From UBA3210 sp963653535 (GTDB lineage: Bacteria; Bacillota_I; Bacilli_A; RFN20; CAG-449), in contig CAVJWU010000028.1 in the NCBI GenBank assembly GCA_963653535.1, positions 1 through 19,732 of the forward strand: a stretch of 19,732 nucleotides of DNA, in the 5' to 3' direction. Of this stretch, positions 7,844 to 15,338 are shown one piece after another (within the stretch, counting starts at the first letter, position 1; every line of letters starts with the position of its first letter). A program made the translations under genes and the position numbers. The notes under the pieces were generated by a model, which was given only the letters and a program-made list of their open reading frames with translations, made no database searches and had not been told where the DNA came from.

Positions 7844-8566
7844 ATGCATTTTGATTCTACTATTGACATAGTCTTATTCATAATTCAATTAATTGGATGT
7901 TTATCTTTTTCTACTTCAGGAGCGATACGCGCAATTAGAAAGAAAACTGATATTTTAGGAGTTTATATTTTAACTTTAATTGAAATCTTCGGCGGAGGTC
8001 TTCTTAGAGACTTAATCATTAATAAAGAGCCACCACATATTTTTTGGGATGTAGAATATTTAGTTCTTGCCGGAGTATCTATTATTGTTTCTACTATTTG
8101 GTTTTTAATTGGATATTTTCCAAAAACTGCCAATATGATTGAAAAGAAAAGACATGACTTTTGGATTTATCTTTTCGATGCATTAGGAACAAGCGCATTC
8201 GTTGTCTGCGGTGTTCAGTTAACTGCTTCTAATGTACCTAGTAATTTCTCTACTATAGGTACATATACTTATATGATTTCTTTAGGTGTAATAACTGGTA
8301 TTGGAGGAGGAGTATTTAGAGATGTCTTTGTTGGTGATATTCCAACCGTCTTTAAAAAACATTTCTACATGACTCCTTGTATAATTGGCGCGGCAATCTA
8401 TACTGTATTTTTCTTACATTCCTTTAATCAATATGCATCAATCTTTATTTCTATGGCAGTTATGGTAACTTTAAGAGTTTTAGCCACAATCTATAAATGG
8501 AATTTACCAACTGCGAAAGGTTATAATACATTAATAGAAAATAACCAAGATTTAACTAAAAAATAA
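7844..8566 (+). CDS. TRIC cation channel family (UPF0126) membrane protein
   Basis: This 240-residue membrane protein has two UPF0126 repeats. Each carries the family's glycine-rich signature: FGGGLLRD (residues 49-56) and IGGGVFRD (153-160). About seven hydrophobic helices are visible, as in bacterial TRIC-type trimeric channels and the E. coli YadS/YicG group, which conduct monovalent cations or possibly glycine. The first repeat is followed by PPHIFWD, and the second by GDIPTVF, typical partner stretches. The start at 7844 has AGAGG six bases upstream. A long perfect palindrome just before the binding site suggests control at transcription or in the leader. The gene diverges from yjjI and is followed by the NifU-domain gene after 58 bp. 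Confidence 0.88.
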   Translation: MHFDSTIDIVLFIIQLIGCLSFSTSGAIRAIRKKTDILGVYILTLIEIFGGGLLRDLIINKEPPHIFWDVEYLVLAGVSIIVSTIWFLIGYFPKTANMIEKKRHDFWIYLFDALGTSAFVVCGVQLTASNVPSNFSTIGTYTYMISLGVITGIGGGVFRDVFVGDIPTVFKKHFYMTPCIIGAAIYTVFFLHSFNQYASIFISMAVMVTLRVLATIYKWNLPTAKGYNTLIENNQDLTKK

Positions 8567-8624
8567 TACATATATTTTAAATTATGGTAGAATAATAATG
8601 CTTTGAAAGAAGGTATAAAATTAT

Positions 8625-8897
8625 ATGGAAAAAGAAATGGATATAGAAGAACAAATTAAAAAGACACTTGATAAAGTTCGTCCATTCATTCAACGTGATG
8701 GAGGAGATGTTACATTCGATTCATTTATTGATGGTATCGTCTATGTTAACTTCTCTGGTGCATGTGATGGATGTATGATGATTGGTGATACATTAGGTTC
8801 AGGTATTTCAATTATTTTACAAGAAGAAGTTCCTGGCGTAATTGATGTTAAACTCGCGAGTGAAAAACCTATTCAAACTGAAGAAGAAAAAAAATAA
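8625..8897 (+). CDS. NifU-like C-terminal domain Fe-S cluster protein
   Basis: This 90-residue protein consists almost entirely of the NifU C-terminal (NFU) domain. It has IQRDGGDVTF (22-31) and the cluster-binding motif ACDGC with C47 and C50. Such single-domain NFU proteins (YutI type in Firmicutes) carry or transfer 4Fe-4S clusters to apo-enzymes in the cytoplasm. AAGAAGG (8607-8613) precedes the chosen ATG by 11 bases. An internal ATG four codons later has poorer spacing. The gene is followed at once by a long hairpin terminator. The nearby radical SAM activase, with three predicted clusters, is an obvious potential client, though the two are on opposite strands. Confidence 0.93.
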   Translation: MEKEMDIEEQIKKTLDKVRPFIQRDGGDVTFDSFIDGIVYVNFSGACDGCMMIGDTLGSGISIILQEEVPGVIDVKLASEKPIQTEEEKK

Positions 8898-8923
8898 GTT
8901 AACAAACAAGTTAACTTATTTTT
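8890..8923. terminator. Bidirectional terminator between NifU-domain and CysQ-like genes
   Basis: Perfect 14-bp arms AAAAATAAGTTAAC (8890-8903) and GTTAACTTATTTTT (8910-8923) enclose the loop AAACAA. The left arm includes the stop codon of the NifU-domain gene. Flanking A- and T-runs let it serve the convergent minus-strand gene, which ends at 8926. Confidence 0.88.
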
Positions 8924-8925
8924 AT

Positions 8926-9711
8926 TTAGTCTAAAATATAAAGATTATCGATATCATTTAAAATTGCGTATCCATCGTGATGATAGACATCAACCTTGTT
9001 ATAAGTAATTGGTGACTTATCGTAATGAATGAATACTCCACCGGCTTCTTCAACAACAATTTGTCCTGCCGCGGTATCCCATTCTTTCGTTCCTTCTCCA
9101 TATCTAAACATAACATCAGCCTCTCCACGAGCAATTAAGCAAAATTTAATTGCTGAGCCGACCTTATTTAATTGAACAATATTATGAGGGTGCTTCTTAA
9201 ATACTTCTAATTCTTTTTCTCCAATATGGAAACAAGAAGTTAACATCTTTAAATTAGTTTTATTCTTTGTAACATGAATTCTCATAGGTTTGTTACCTTC
9301 TTTAACGTAATATGAGCCATTACCTTTGGAAGCATAATAATATTCATCTTGACAAGGAATAGTAACTACTCCTGCAACTACTTCATGATTATGAATTAAG
9401 CCGATGTTAGTTGTAAACATACCATCTCTAATAACGAAATCTTTTGTTCCATCGACTGGATCAACAACAAAGATATATTCTTTGTTTAAACGTTCAAGAT
9501 TATCTTCACTTTCTTCTGTTAAAAAACCATAGTCAGGAAATCTTTCTTGAAGATATTCCTTAATTAATTTATCCGCGGCTTTATCAGCTTTAGTAACAGG
9601 CGAATTATCGGATTTAATTTCTACATCAAAATGAGTATTATAAATTTCCATAATAACCTTTTTTGCTTTTAAAGAAGCTTCAATCATCGCCTCTAATTCT
9701 TTTTCGAACAT
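8926..9711 (-). CDS. CysQ-like 3'(2'),5'-bisphosphate nucleotidase / inositol monophosphatase family
   Basis: This 261-residue, Mg2+-dependent, Li+-sensitive-type phosphatase carries all the family metal motifs: TEES (65-68), DPVDGTKDF (84-92) and EWDTAAG (210-216). Close relatives named CysQ hydrolyse pAp (3'-phosphoadenosine 5'-phosphate) to AMP. Inositol monophosphatases share the fold, so the exact substrate is inferred. The context favours pAp. The gene overlaps by 19 bases the end of nrnA, whose product family also removes the 3' phosphate from pAp. The start has TAGGAG seven bases upstream, inside nrnA. pAp arises when acyl carrier protein is charged from CoA, so its removal matters even without sulfate assimilation. 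Confidence 0.87.
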   Translation of the reverse strand: MFEKELEAMIEASLKAKKVIMEIYNTHFDVEIKSDNSPVTKADKAADKLIKEYLQERFPDYGFLTEESEDNLERLNKEYIFVVDPVDGTKDFVIRDGMFTTNIGLIHNHEVVAGVVTIPCQDEYYYASKGNGSYYVKEGNKPMRIHVTKNKTNLKMLTSCFHIGEKELEVFKKHPHNIVQLNKVGSAIKFCLIARGEADVMFRYGEGTKEWDTAAGQIVVEEAGGVFIHYDKSPITYNKVDVYHHDGYAILNDIDNLYILD

Positions 9712-10655
9712 AAATATTCTCCTAAAACTTTATCTAATTCTTTAACAACTAATTCATAATCATCTAAGGTAAATAATTTACAACCTGAAGCTTGTGCGTG
9801 TCCTCCTCCGCCGAATTTAACCGCGGTAGGTTGAACAGGTACTCCTTTTGATCTAAATTCAACACGGACTTCATTATTATCGCTTTCCGAGAAGAATACC
9901 CAAATAGGTGATCCTTTAATATTCGCGACTGAATTAACTAAAGAAGCACATGTATTATAATCTAAATCATGTTCATGAACGACTTCCTTTGGAATGGTTA
10001 AATAAATAACACCATTTTTAGTTTTCTTATAATGAGAGAAGATATAGCCTTTAAAACGTAAAATCTTTTCATCTACTTCATATAAAATATCGTATAACTT
10101 ACCGATATCAATGCCAGTATTAGCAAGATGAGAAGCAAGATTATAAGTTGAAGGAGAAATAGGTTGATAAAGGAATCTACCTGAATCAGTCACTAAACCT
10201 AAGAATAATGGTAAAGCAGTTTTTGGACCGAATTTAATGTTTAGTTTAACAAGCATTTCAGTAATAATTTCTGTACAAGAAATTTTATCATTAATAATAA
10301 TTTCAACTGCTCCAAAATGATCTTGTAATAAATGATGATCAATTTTAACAATCTCTTTAGCAAGTTTATATCTTTGATCTTCAATGCGGGCAACATTAGC
10401 GACGTCAAGAACTATTGCGAGAGAATTTTTAATTACTTCATCATCAACTTGATCCATTTCTCCAACTAATGAAAAGAAGCGAGGTAGACCGCTACCTAAG
10501 GCATAAACTTTCTTTTCAGGAAAGTTTTCTAAAATAGCGTTTCTCATTCCTAATTCAGATCCATAACAATCACCATCTGGAACGACATGACCAAATATTG
10601 TAATAACATCTGCATTTTTTATCTTTTCCCATGCACTTTTATATAATTCTTCCAT
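9693..10655 (-). CDS. nrnA: Bifunctional oligoribonuclease / pAp phosphatase NrnA (DHH family)
   Basis: This 320-residue DHH-DHHA1 phosphoesterase degrades 2-5-mer nanoRNAs to mononucleotides and, in the Bacillus enzyme, dephosphorylates pAp. Metal and catalytic motifs are complete: GHVVPDGD (22-29), D84 in IVLDVAN, DHH at 106-108, and D157 in LVTDSGRF. The DHHA1 RNA-binding loop is GGGGHAQASG (282-291). AAGGAGG directly precedes the ATG, with a four-base spacer. The stop is TAG and overlaps the start of the CysQ-like gene. A terminator hairpin from fba lies only a few bases upstream, leaving no room for a promoter, so expression probably depends on readthrough or a promoter inside fba. No orn-type gene is in the window, consistent with NrnA being the nanoRNase. 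Confidence 0.93.
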   Translation of the reverse strand: MEELYKSAWEKIKNADVITIFGHVVPDGDCYGSELGMRNAILENFPEKKVYALGSGLPRFFSLVGEMDQVDDEVIKNSLAIVLDVANVARIEDQRYKLAKEIVKIDHHLLQDHFGAVEIIINDKISCTEIITEMLVKLNIKFGPKTALPLFLGLVTDSGRFLYQPISPSTYNLASHLANTGIDIGKLYDILYEVDEKILRFKGYIFSHYKKTKNGVIYLTIPKEVVHEHDLDYNTCASLVNSVANIKGSPIWVFFSESDNNEVRVEFRSKGVPVQPTAVKFGGGGHAQASGCKLFTLDDYELVVKELDKVLGEYLCSKKN

Positions 10656-10672
10656 TTTTCCTCCTTAGAAAA

Positions 10673-10694
10673 TAAAGAGTCCCATTGGGACTCT
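10673..10694 (-). terminator. Terminator after fba
   Basis: On the minus strand AGAGTCCCA and TGGGACTCT (plus coordinates 10686-10694 and 10676-10684) form a 9-bp GC-rich stem with a one-base spacer, so the real loop opens to a few bases. TTATTTTC follows. It lies 17 bases past the fba stop and just before the nrnA ribosome binding site. Confidence 0.82.
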
Positions 10695-10710
10695 ATAAAT
10701 TATTTATTAA

Positions 10711-11586
10711 TTAAAATTCTTTTGCTTTGCCGATACAGCCAAACATTTCCATTTTAATTTTGACAATTTCTTTAATTCCTTCAGTACCAGGAGCTAGTAA
10801 TTTACGAGGGTCAAAACCTTTACCTTCTCTATCTTTACCTGCTTCAATATATTTTCTTGTTGCTTCTTGGAAATATAATTGGCATTCAGTATTAACGTTA
10901 ATCTTACAAACACCTAAAGAAATTGCTTTCTTAATCATATCTTCTGGAATACCTGTACCACCGTGTAATACTAATGGCATATCTCCGCATTTAGCTTTAA
11001 TTGCATCTAATGCATTGAAATCAAGACCTTGCCAGTTTGCAGGATATTTACCATGGATATTACCAATACCTGCCGCGAGCATATCAATACCTAAATCTGC
11101 GATCATTTTGCATTGGTCAGGATCTGCAACTTCACCTCTACCAACAACACCATCTTCTTCGCCGCCGATAGTACCGACTTCAGCTTCGATAGTCGCACCC
11201 ATAAAATGAGCGAGAGTAACTAATTCTTTTGTTTTTTCAATATTTTCTTCAATTGGATAATGAGAGCCATCAAACATAATTGATGAATAGCCAGCTTTTA
11301 AAGCTTTTTTTGCTCCTTCATATGTACCATGATCTAAGTGTAAAGCAACTGGAACTGTAATGTTCATTGATTTAATCATTGCTTTAACCATATCTGCGAC
11401 AACGTTGTAACCTGTCATGTATTTATTTGCCCCTTCTGAGACACCAAGCATAACAGGAGCTTGTAATTCTTCCGCAGCAGCTAAAATTGCTTTTGTCCAT
11501 TCAAGGTTATTAATGTTGAATGCACCAATTGCATAATGGCCTTCACGAGCTTTTTGCATCATTTCTTTTGCGTTAACTAATGGCAT
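10711..11586 (-). CDS. fba: Class II fructose-1,6-bisphosphate aldolase
   Basis: This 291-residue zinc-dependent aldolase cleaves fructose 1,6-bisphosphate to glyceraldehyde 3-phosphate and dihydroxyacetone phosphate in glycolysis. Visible landmarks are HLDHG (83-87, with catalytic and zinc-binding D85-H86), EAEVGTIGG (134-142), NIHGKYPANW (176-185, zinc His178) and LHGGTG (207-212, zinc His208). KINVNTE (228-234) is the phosphate-binding end. Length fits the short bacterial class II form. AGGAGG lies eight bases before the ATG. A strong promoter precedes it and a hairpin terminator follows, so it can form a single-gene unit. In Bacillus and relatives fba lies near rpoE with pyrG between; here it is directly next to rpoE. 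Confidence 0.96.
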   Translation of the reverse strand: MPLVNAKEMMQKAREGHYAIGAFNINNLEWTKAILAAAEELQAPVMLGVSEGANKYMTGYNVVADMVKAMIKSMNITVPVALHLDHGTYEGAKKALKAGYSSIMFDGSHYPIEENIEKTKELVTLAHFMGATIEAEVGTIGGEEDGVVGRGEVADPDQCKMIADLGIDMLAAGIGNIHGKYPANWQGLDFNALDAIKAKCGDMPLVLHGGTGIPEDMIKKAISLGVCKINVNTECQLYFQEATRKYIEAGKDREGKGFDPRKLLAPGTEGIKEIVKIKMEMFGCIGKAKEF

Positions 11587-11626
11587 ATTTTTATCCTCCT
11601 AAATATTACCTATTGTTTATAATTTG

Positions 11627-11656
11627 ATTATATCACAATTGATAATAAATTATCAA
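11627..11656 (-). promoter_or_regulatory. fba promoter with overlapping dyad
   Basis: On the minus strand, TTGATA (11651-11656) is followed after 18 bp by TATAAT (11627-11632) with a TG one base upstream, a near-ideal extended -10. The inverted repeat TTGATAA-TAAA-TTATCAA (11639-11656) covers the -35 and half the spacer, so a bound protein would block polymerase. It lies in the 86-bp gap after rpoE. Confidence 0.75.
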
Positions 11657-11672
11657 AATAAAGTATATTTAA

Positions 11673-12068
11673 TTACTTTTTTTCATCCTCATCAGTAACA
11701 TCAGGCTCATATTCAGATTTTTCTTCTTCATCTTCGCCGTATAATTCTTTTCTTTCTTTTCTTTCTTCTTCGTCTAATTCTTCTAAGTCTCTATCTTCAT
11801 CTTCATCATCATCGAGAACGAGAGTCTTATTATCAATAGAATATTCTTCGTATTTATGTCTAGAACGTAAATCCCATTTATTATCAATTAAGATAAAACG
11901 TCCGTCTAAAGTTAATGTTGAATAGAATTCACCAATTTTAGAATTCTTTTGTGCTTCTGAATAACCATTTAATTCGCAAAGTCTAGTCCAAATTTCTTTG
12001 AAAGTGACTCCACCGTTACGTGATGAGATAAGATCGTAAACAATTTCGATATTTGATTTATTTTCCAT
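11673..12068 (-). CDS. rpoE: DNA-directed RNA polymerase delta subunit
   Basis: This 131-residue delta subunit is found in Firmicutes and some relatives. It lowers non-specific DNA binding of RNA polymerase and helps recycle it. Residues 1-80 form the HARE-HTH globular domain (IEIVYDLISSRNGGVTFKEI, then the GRFILIDNKWDLRSR end). Residues 84-131 form a highly acidic Asp/Glu tail broken by a short basic patch (ERKERKEL), the known two-part layout. AGGAGGA lies about 11 bases before the ATG. It is 18 bp downstream of argS on the same strand and likely cotranscribed with it, while fba downstream has its own promoter. Its presence is the clearest taxonomic marker in the window. Confidence 0.95.
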   Translation of the reverse strand: MENKSNIEIVYDLISSRNGGVTFKEIWTRLCELNGYSEAQKNSKIGEFYSTLTLDGRFILIDNKWDLRSRHKYEEYSIDNKTLVLDDDEDEDRDLEELDEEERKERKELYGEDEEEKSEYEPDVTDEDEKK

Positions 12069-12086
12069 AATATAATATTCCTCCTA

Positions 12087-13718
12087 TTACATTTTTTCTG
12101 GAGATGTTACTCCGATAGTAGTTAATGCATTTGCCATAACTATTTTACTTGCCTTACATAAAGCTAAACGTGAAGAAGTAACTTCTAAGTTATTTTCATC
12201 AATAACACGGCATTCAGTATAGAATTCATGAATTGAAGTTGCAAGTTTTTGAATGTAGTTTGTAATTTTATAAGGCGCTCTTAGCATCGCAGCATTATAT
12301 ATTTCTTTAGGGAAATCAGCGAGAACCTTTAATAACGCTAATTCCTTTTCTTCTTTTAAGTATTTTCCTTCATAATCAAGAGGAATATTCATTCCTTTTT
12401 CTAAAACTGCACATAATCTAGCATGGGCATATTGTGCGTAATAGACTGGATTAGAAGTATCTTTCTTACTTGCTAAATCAAGGTCGAAATCTAAATGAGT
12501 AGAACCTGATCTAGAAACGAAGAAATATCTAACTGCATCAACTCCAGAAATTTCACATAATTCTTTCATTGAAACTGCATTACCTGTTCTTTTGGACATC
12601 TTGAATTCTTGTCCATCTTTAAACAATCTAACCATTTGGATTAATTCGACATTAAATACATCGCCTGAATAACCTAACATTTCAAGAGATGATCTCATTC
12701 TTTCAATGTAGCCATGATGATCAGCCCCTAAGCAATCGATGATTTGAGTAAATCCTCTTTCTAATTTATCTTGGTGATAAGCAATATCAGGAAGTAAATA
12801 AGTATAAGCACCATCTGATTTAATAATAACTCTATCTTTATCATCAGTAAAATCAGTAGTTCTTAAGAAAGTCGCATCATCTTGAACATAAATCCATGGT
12901 TTTAAACTTTCTAATACTTTATCAACTTTACCTGCATTTCTAATTGCTAATTCACTTGAGAAGACATCAAATTCAACCCTAAAATCTTTTAAGTCTTTAA
13001 TAATCTTATCTAATTCTAATTTAATACCAATCTTTTTAAAATAAGCAAAATTTTCATCGTTATCTTCAAGTAATGAAGTTCCTTTATCATCTTTAATATT
13101 TTGAGCGAGAGCAATTAAATCTCCTCCGTGATAACCATTTTCTGGGAAAGGATAATCATTTTCACCACATGCATGATGATATCTTGCACGTAGTGATAAA
13201 GCTAAATTATTTATTTGATTACCTGCATCGTTTACGTAATATTCTCTAGTTACATCAAAGCCAGCTTTTTTATACAATCTACAAATTACATCACCAATCG
13301 CCGCGCCACGAGCATGGCCTAAATGCAAATCACCAGTTGGATTTGCTGAAACGAATTCAACATTGTATTTACCAGGTTGTTTTTCTTTAGCGTTACCATA
13401 GTCATCACCTTCAGTGCAAATAACTTTAATTACAGAAGTCAATGAATCATTTGCCATAAAGAAATTAATAAATCCAGGACCTGCTATTTCAATCTTACTA
13501 ATACCATCTTTATCTAAGTTATCAATAATATCTTGAGCGATATCTTTAGGTGCTTTATGTAATACTTTTGCCATCTTTAATGCAATTGTACATGCGTAAT
13601 CACCATGAGCTTTATCTTTTGAACGTTCAATGATGATATCTTTTAATTCAACGTCCGCGCCTAAAACCTTCAAGGAAGCTTGTAATGCATTTTTTAATTT
13701 TGTTTCAACATCTACCAT
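12087..13718 (-). CDS. argS: Arginyl-tRNA synthetase
   Basis: This 543-residue class I synthetase charges tRNA-Arg. The N-terminal ArgRS additional domain (about 1-85, ending IAGPGFINF) is followed by the HIGH-type motif HLGH (132-135) in NPTGDLHLGHARG. The second signature is KMSKRTGNAV (373-382). The anticodon-binding DALR-type helices fill the C-terminus, with YAHAR and LLKVLADFP as typical stretches. Length is normal and all parts are intact. The ribosome binding site (TAGGAGA) overlaps the last codons and stop of the preceding DUF1934 gene, and the ATG follows seven bases after that stop, so the two are coupled. rpoE follows. Confidence 0.96.
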   Translation of the reverse strand: MVDVETKLKNALQASLKVLGADVELKDIIIERSKDKAHGDYACTIALKMAKVLHKAPKDIAQDIIDNLDKDGISKIEIAGPGFINFFMANDSLTSVIKVICTEGDDYGNAKEKQPGKYNVEFVSANPTGDLHLGHARGAAIGDVICRLYKKAGFDVTREYYVNDAGNQINNLALSLRARYHHACGENDYPFPENGYHGGDLIALAQNIKDDKGTSLLEDNDENFAYFKKIGIKLELDKIIKDLKDFRVEFDVFSSELAIRNAGKVDKVLESLKPWIYVQDDATFLRTTDFTDDKDRVIIKSDGAYTYLLPDIAYHQDKLERGFTQIIDCLGADHHGYIERMRSSLEMLGYSGDVFNVELIQMVRLFKDGQEFKMSKRTGNAVSMKELCEISGVDAVRYFFVSRSGSTHLDFDLDLASKKDTSNPVYYAQYAHARLCAVLEKGMNIPLDYEGKYLKEEKELALLKVLADFPKEIYNAAMLRAPYKITNYIQKLATSIHEFYTECRVIDENNLEVTSSRLALCKASKIVMANALTTIGVTSPEKM

Positions 13719-13725
13719 ACTTTCT

Positions 13726-14148
13726 TTATCTCCTAACCTCTATTTCAACGATATTCCTTGATATTGGTTTATCGTGACTTTTATCTTTTGAATCAAATAA
13801 ATCGTAATCTAAATAAACTTTTGAATCATTAATATCGATTGTAAATGCTTTGTTTTCTAAGAAAATCGAATGGTTTTCATCTAAACGATAATTACATTTA
13901 CAGTACTCATCTTTTTTTAAAGCTAATGTAAGAAGAACATTATCACTTGATTCAACGATTATAACTTTATCTTTTGAAAAGTCAATACTAACATTTAATG
14001 TTCCAAGATCAGTTTCATAGAATCGATACATAAATCTCTTTAGTTCAGCATCTAATTCAATCACTTCTCCTTCATAGACGAAAGAGCCGGATTTTCTCGT
14101 TTCATAATCTTTAACTGATAAAGTAATTTTACAAAGTTTATTTGCCAT
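13726..14148 (-). CDS. DUF1934 family protein (YwiB-like)
   Basis: This small cytoplasmic beta-rich protein of the DUF1934/YwiB family commonly precedes argS in Firmicutes, and its function is not defined. Typical features are the KITLSVKDYE opening, the FVYEGEVIEL strand, a middle SxDNVLLTLALK-like stretch and the final strand LDYDLFDSKD before a basic end. The start at 14148 (140 residues) is preferred over the ATG four codons upstream at 14160. GGTGA (14154-14158) sits five bases before it, while the upstream ATG has no binding site and lies at the predicted transcription start. argS begins seven bases after the stop. The conserved pairing is the main hint of a role near translation. Confidence 0.8.
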   Translation of the reverse strand: MANKLCKITLSVKDYETRKSGSFVYEGEVIELDAELKRFMYRFYETDLGTLNVSIDFSKDKVIIVESSDNVLLTLALKKDEYCKCNYRLDENHSIFLENKAFTIDINDSKVYLDYDLFDSKDKSHDKPISRNIVEIEVRR

Positions 14149-14164
14149 ATATTTCACCATAAAG

Positions 14165-14193
14165 AATATATATTAAAAATATATATTTTACAA
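14165..14193 (-). promoter_or_regulatory. Probable promoter of DUF1934-argS-rpoE
   Basis: On the minus strand, TTGTAA (14188-14193) is followed after 17 bp by TATATT (14165-14170). Transcription would begin near 14158, leaving a leader of only about ten bases that starts at the GGTGA ribosome binding site. The surrounding DNA is extremely AT-rich, so chance matches are possible. Confidence 0.5.
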
Positions 14194-14259
14194 GCGTTAA
14201 TTTTTTAAATCGGTTAATATTAGGTATCTAAAATTTAATAATTGAAGTGTTTTTTTTAT

Positions 14260-15120
14260 TTAATATTCTACTGTTGCAGTATAACTAGTTACGTCTCTAA
14301 CTACTTCTCCATCAATTTGTAATGCCATTGGAACATCAAATTGAACTGTGATTGTTTTACCTTTAACAATCGTAATAATATCTTTATATTTTAAGTGTTT
14401 ACCTTTAAAGATTGATGGAAAAGCAAGTAATGTACCTATTTTGCCTCTTGCGCAGGTAAATCCGCAGAAAGTAAGAAGGTGAGAAGATCGATCTTGATGA
14501 GGTGCAACCATCATTCCTCCTCCGTAATATCTACCATTCATACTTGCAGCTAAAGCAGTATTTTTAAAATCATAAGTTACTCCATCAACTACAACATGAG
14601 CATTTGGTCCTTTATATTTAAATAATAATAGTTTAATTACAATCGTTGTGTAATTAATCTTTCTTTTACCTTTTGCCTTCATTTCATCCGCGACTCTACA
14701 ACATTCTCCGTCAATCCCGTAACCTATCCCATTAACGAAATAATATTCTTTACCTTTGACGATGATTTTAGGTAAAAACTCGAGTTTTTTGTTTAGATAT
14801 AAAAGTTCATCTTCATCAAATTCATCTTGATTGTCATAAGCAAAATCGTTACCAGTTCCGCATCGATGTAAATAAAATGGACAGACTAATTCATATTTTT
14901 TATATGTTTCATTAACAAAACGATTTATTGTCCCATCTCCTCCAAAAAGGATGACTTTATCATCGCTAGTTAGTTTAGAAAAGAAATCTTGATAATTTAA
15001 ATCTTTTAAGGAGATTAAAGTTCCTTCTTGATATTCTTTTTTCATCTTCTTTAGCATCTTTTTGACGTTCTTTTCACCATTATTATTATCAGAAAATGGA
15101 TTAAATAAAATATATATCAT
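14260..15120 (-). CDS. Diacylglycerol kinase family lipid kinase (DgkB/YegS-like)
   Basis: This 286-residue soluble lipid kinase has a diacylglycerol-kinase catalytic domain. The nucleotide-binding signature FGGDGT (59-64) and the LHRCGTGNDFA stretch (84-94) are intact. The C-terminal beta sandwich ends with LQIDGEVV, which contains the conserved DGE that helps bind metal. DgkB-type enzymes recycle diacylglycerol to phosphatidic acid after lipoteichoic acid synthesis; YegS-type relatives act on other lipids, so the substrate is inferred. AAAGGA lies about ten bases before the ATG. It is the last gene of the ychF-ispF-gltX run on this strand, and a separate promoter for DUF1934 lies downstream. 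I see no clear hairpin terminator after it. Confidence 0.88.
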   Translation of the reverse strand: MIYILFNPFSDNNNGEKNVKKMLKKMKKEYQEGTLISLKDLNYQDFFSKLTSDDKVILFGGDGTINRFVNETYKKYELVCPFYLHRCGTGNDFAYDNQDEFDEDELLYLNKKLEFLPKIIVKGKEYYFVNGIGYGIDGECCRVADEMKAKGKRKINYTTIVIKLLLFKYKGPNAHVVVDGVTYDFKNTALAASMNGRYYGGGMMVAPHQDRSSHLLTFCGFTCARGKIGTLLAFPSIFKGKHLKYKDIITIVKGKTITVQFDVPMALQIDGEVVRDVTSYTATVEY

Positions 15121-15142
15121 AACTAATTCTTCCTTTCTAAAA

Positions 15143-15337
15143 TCACTTTTTTAAATTAAGGTAACGGGAATTAAAAAATAACACTACTAACATAATCACA
15201 AACAAAATAATAAATACTAAAGAGATGCTTATAGAATGTATAAAGAACAAATACCCTAACGTATAAGCATTAAAAAAATAGTAAATTAGTATAAATATTA
15301 TAAGTGAAAATGTTAATAATGTTATTTTGAAAATCAT
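15143..15337 (-). CDS. Possible small two-helix membrane protein
   Basis: This is a 64-residue open frame starting one base after the gltX stop and ending 22 bases before the diacylglycerol-kinase-like gene. It encodes two strongly hydrophobic segments (about residues 4-22 and 37-55) and a short basic tail ending NLKK. I recognise no family. In favour: it fits exactly in the gap of an otherwise compact operon and has a membrane-protein layout next to a lipid enzyme. Against: it has no visible ribosome binding site, it is the only frame here ending in TGA, and AT-rich noncoding DNA easily yields Phe/Ile/Leu-rich reading frames. Confidence 0.42.
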   Translation of the reverse strand: MIFKITLLTFSLIIFILIYYFFNAYTLGYLFFIHSISISLVFIILFVIMLVVLFFNSRYLNLKK

Positions 15338-15338
15338 A

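Noticed and set aside
10727..11209. 160-residue plus-strand open frame inside fba
   Set aside because: It is antisense to the highly conserved aldolase. The Pro/Ser/Ile-rich translation is what the opposite strand of such codons gives.
11760..11820. Low-complexity tcttc/tcatc repeats as a DNA repeat element
   Set aside because: They are codons of the acidic Asp/Glu tail of RNA polymerase delta, which is normal for that protein.
14161..14259. Possible riboswitch or terminator in the gap between the lipid kinase and DUF1934 genes
   Set aside because: The stretch is almost entirely A/T with no GC-rich stem; only promoter-like boxes could be supported.
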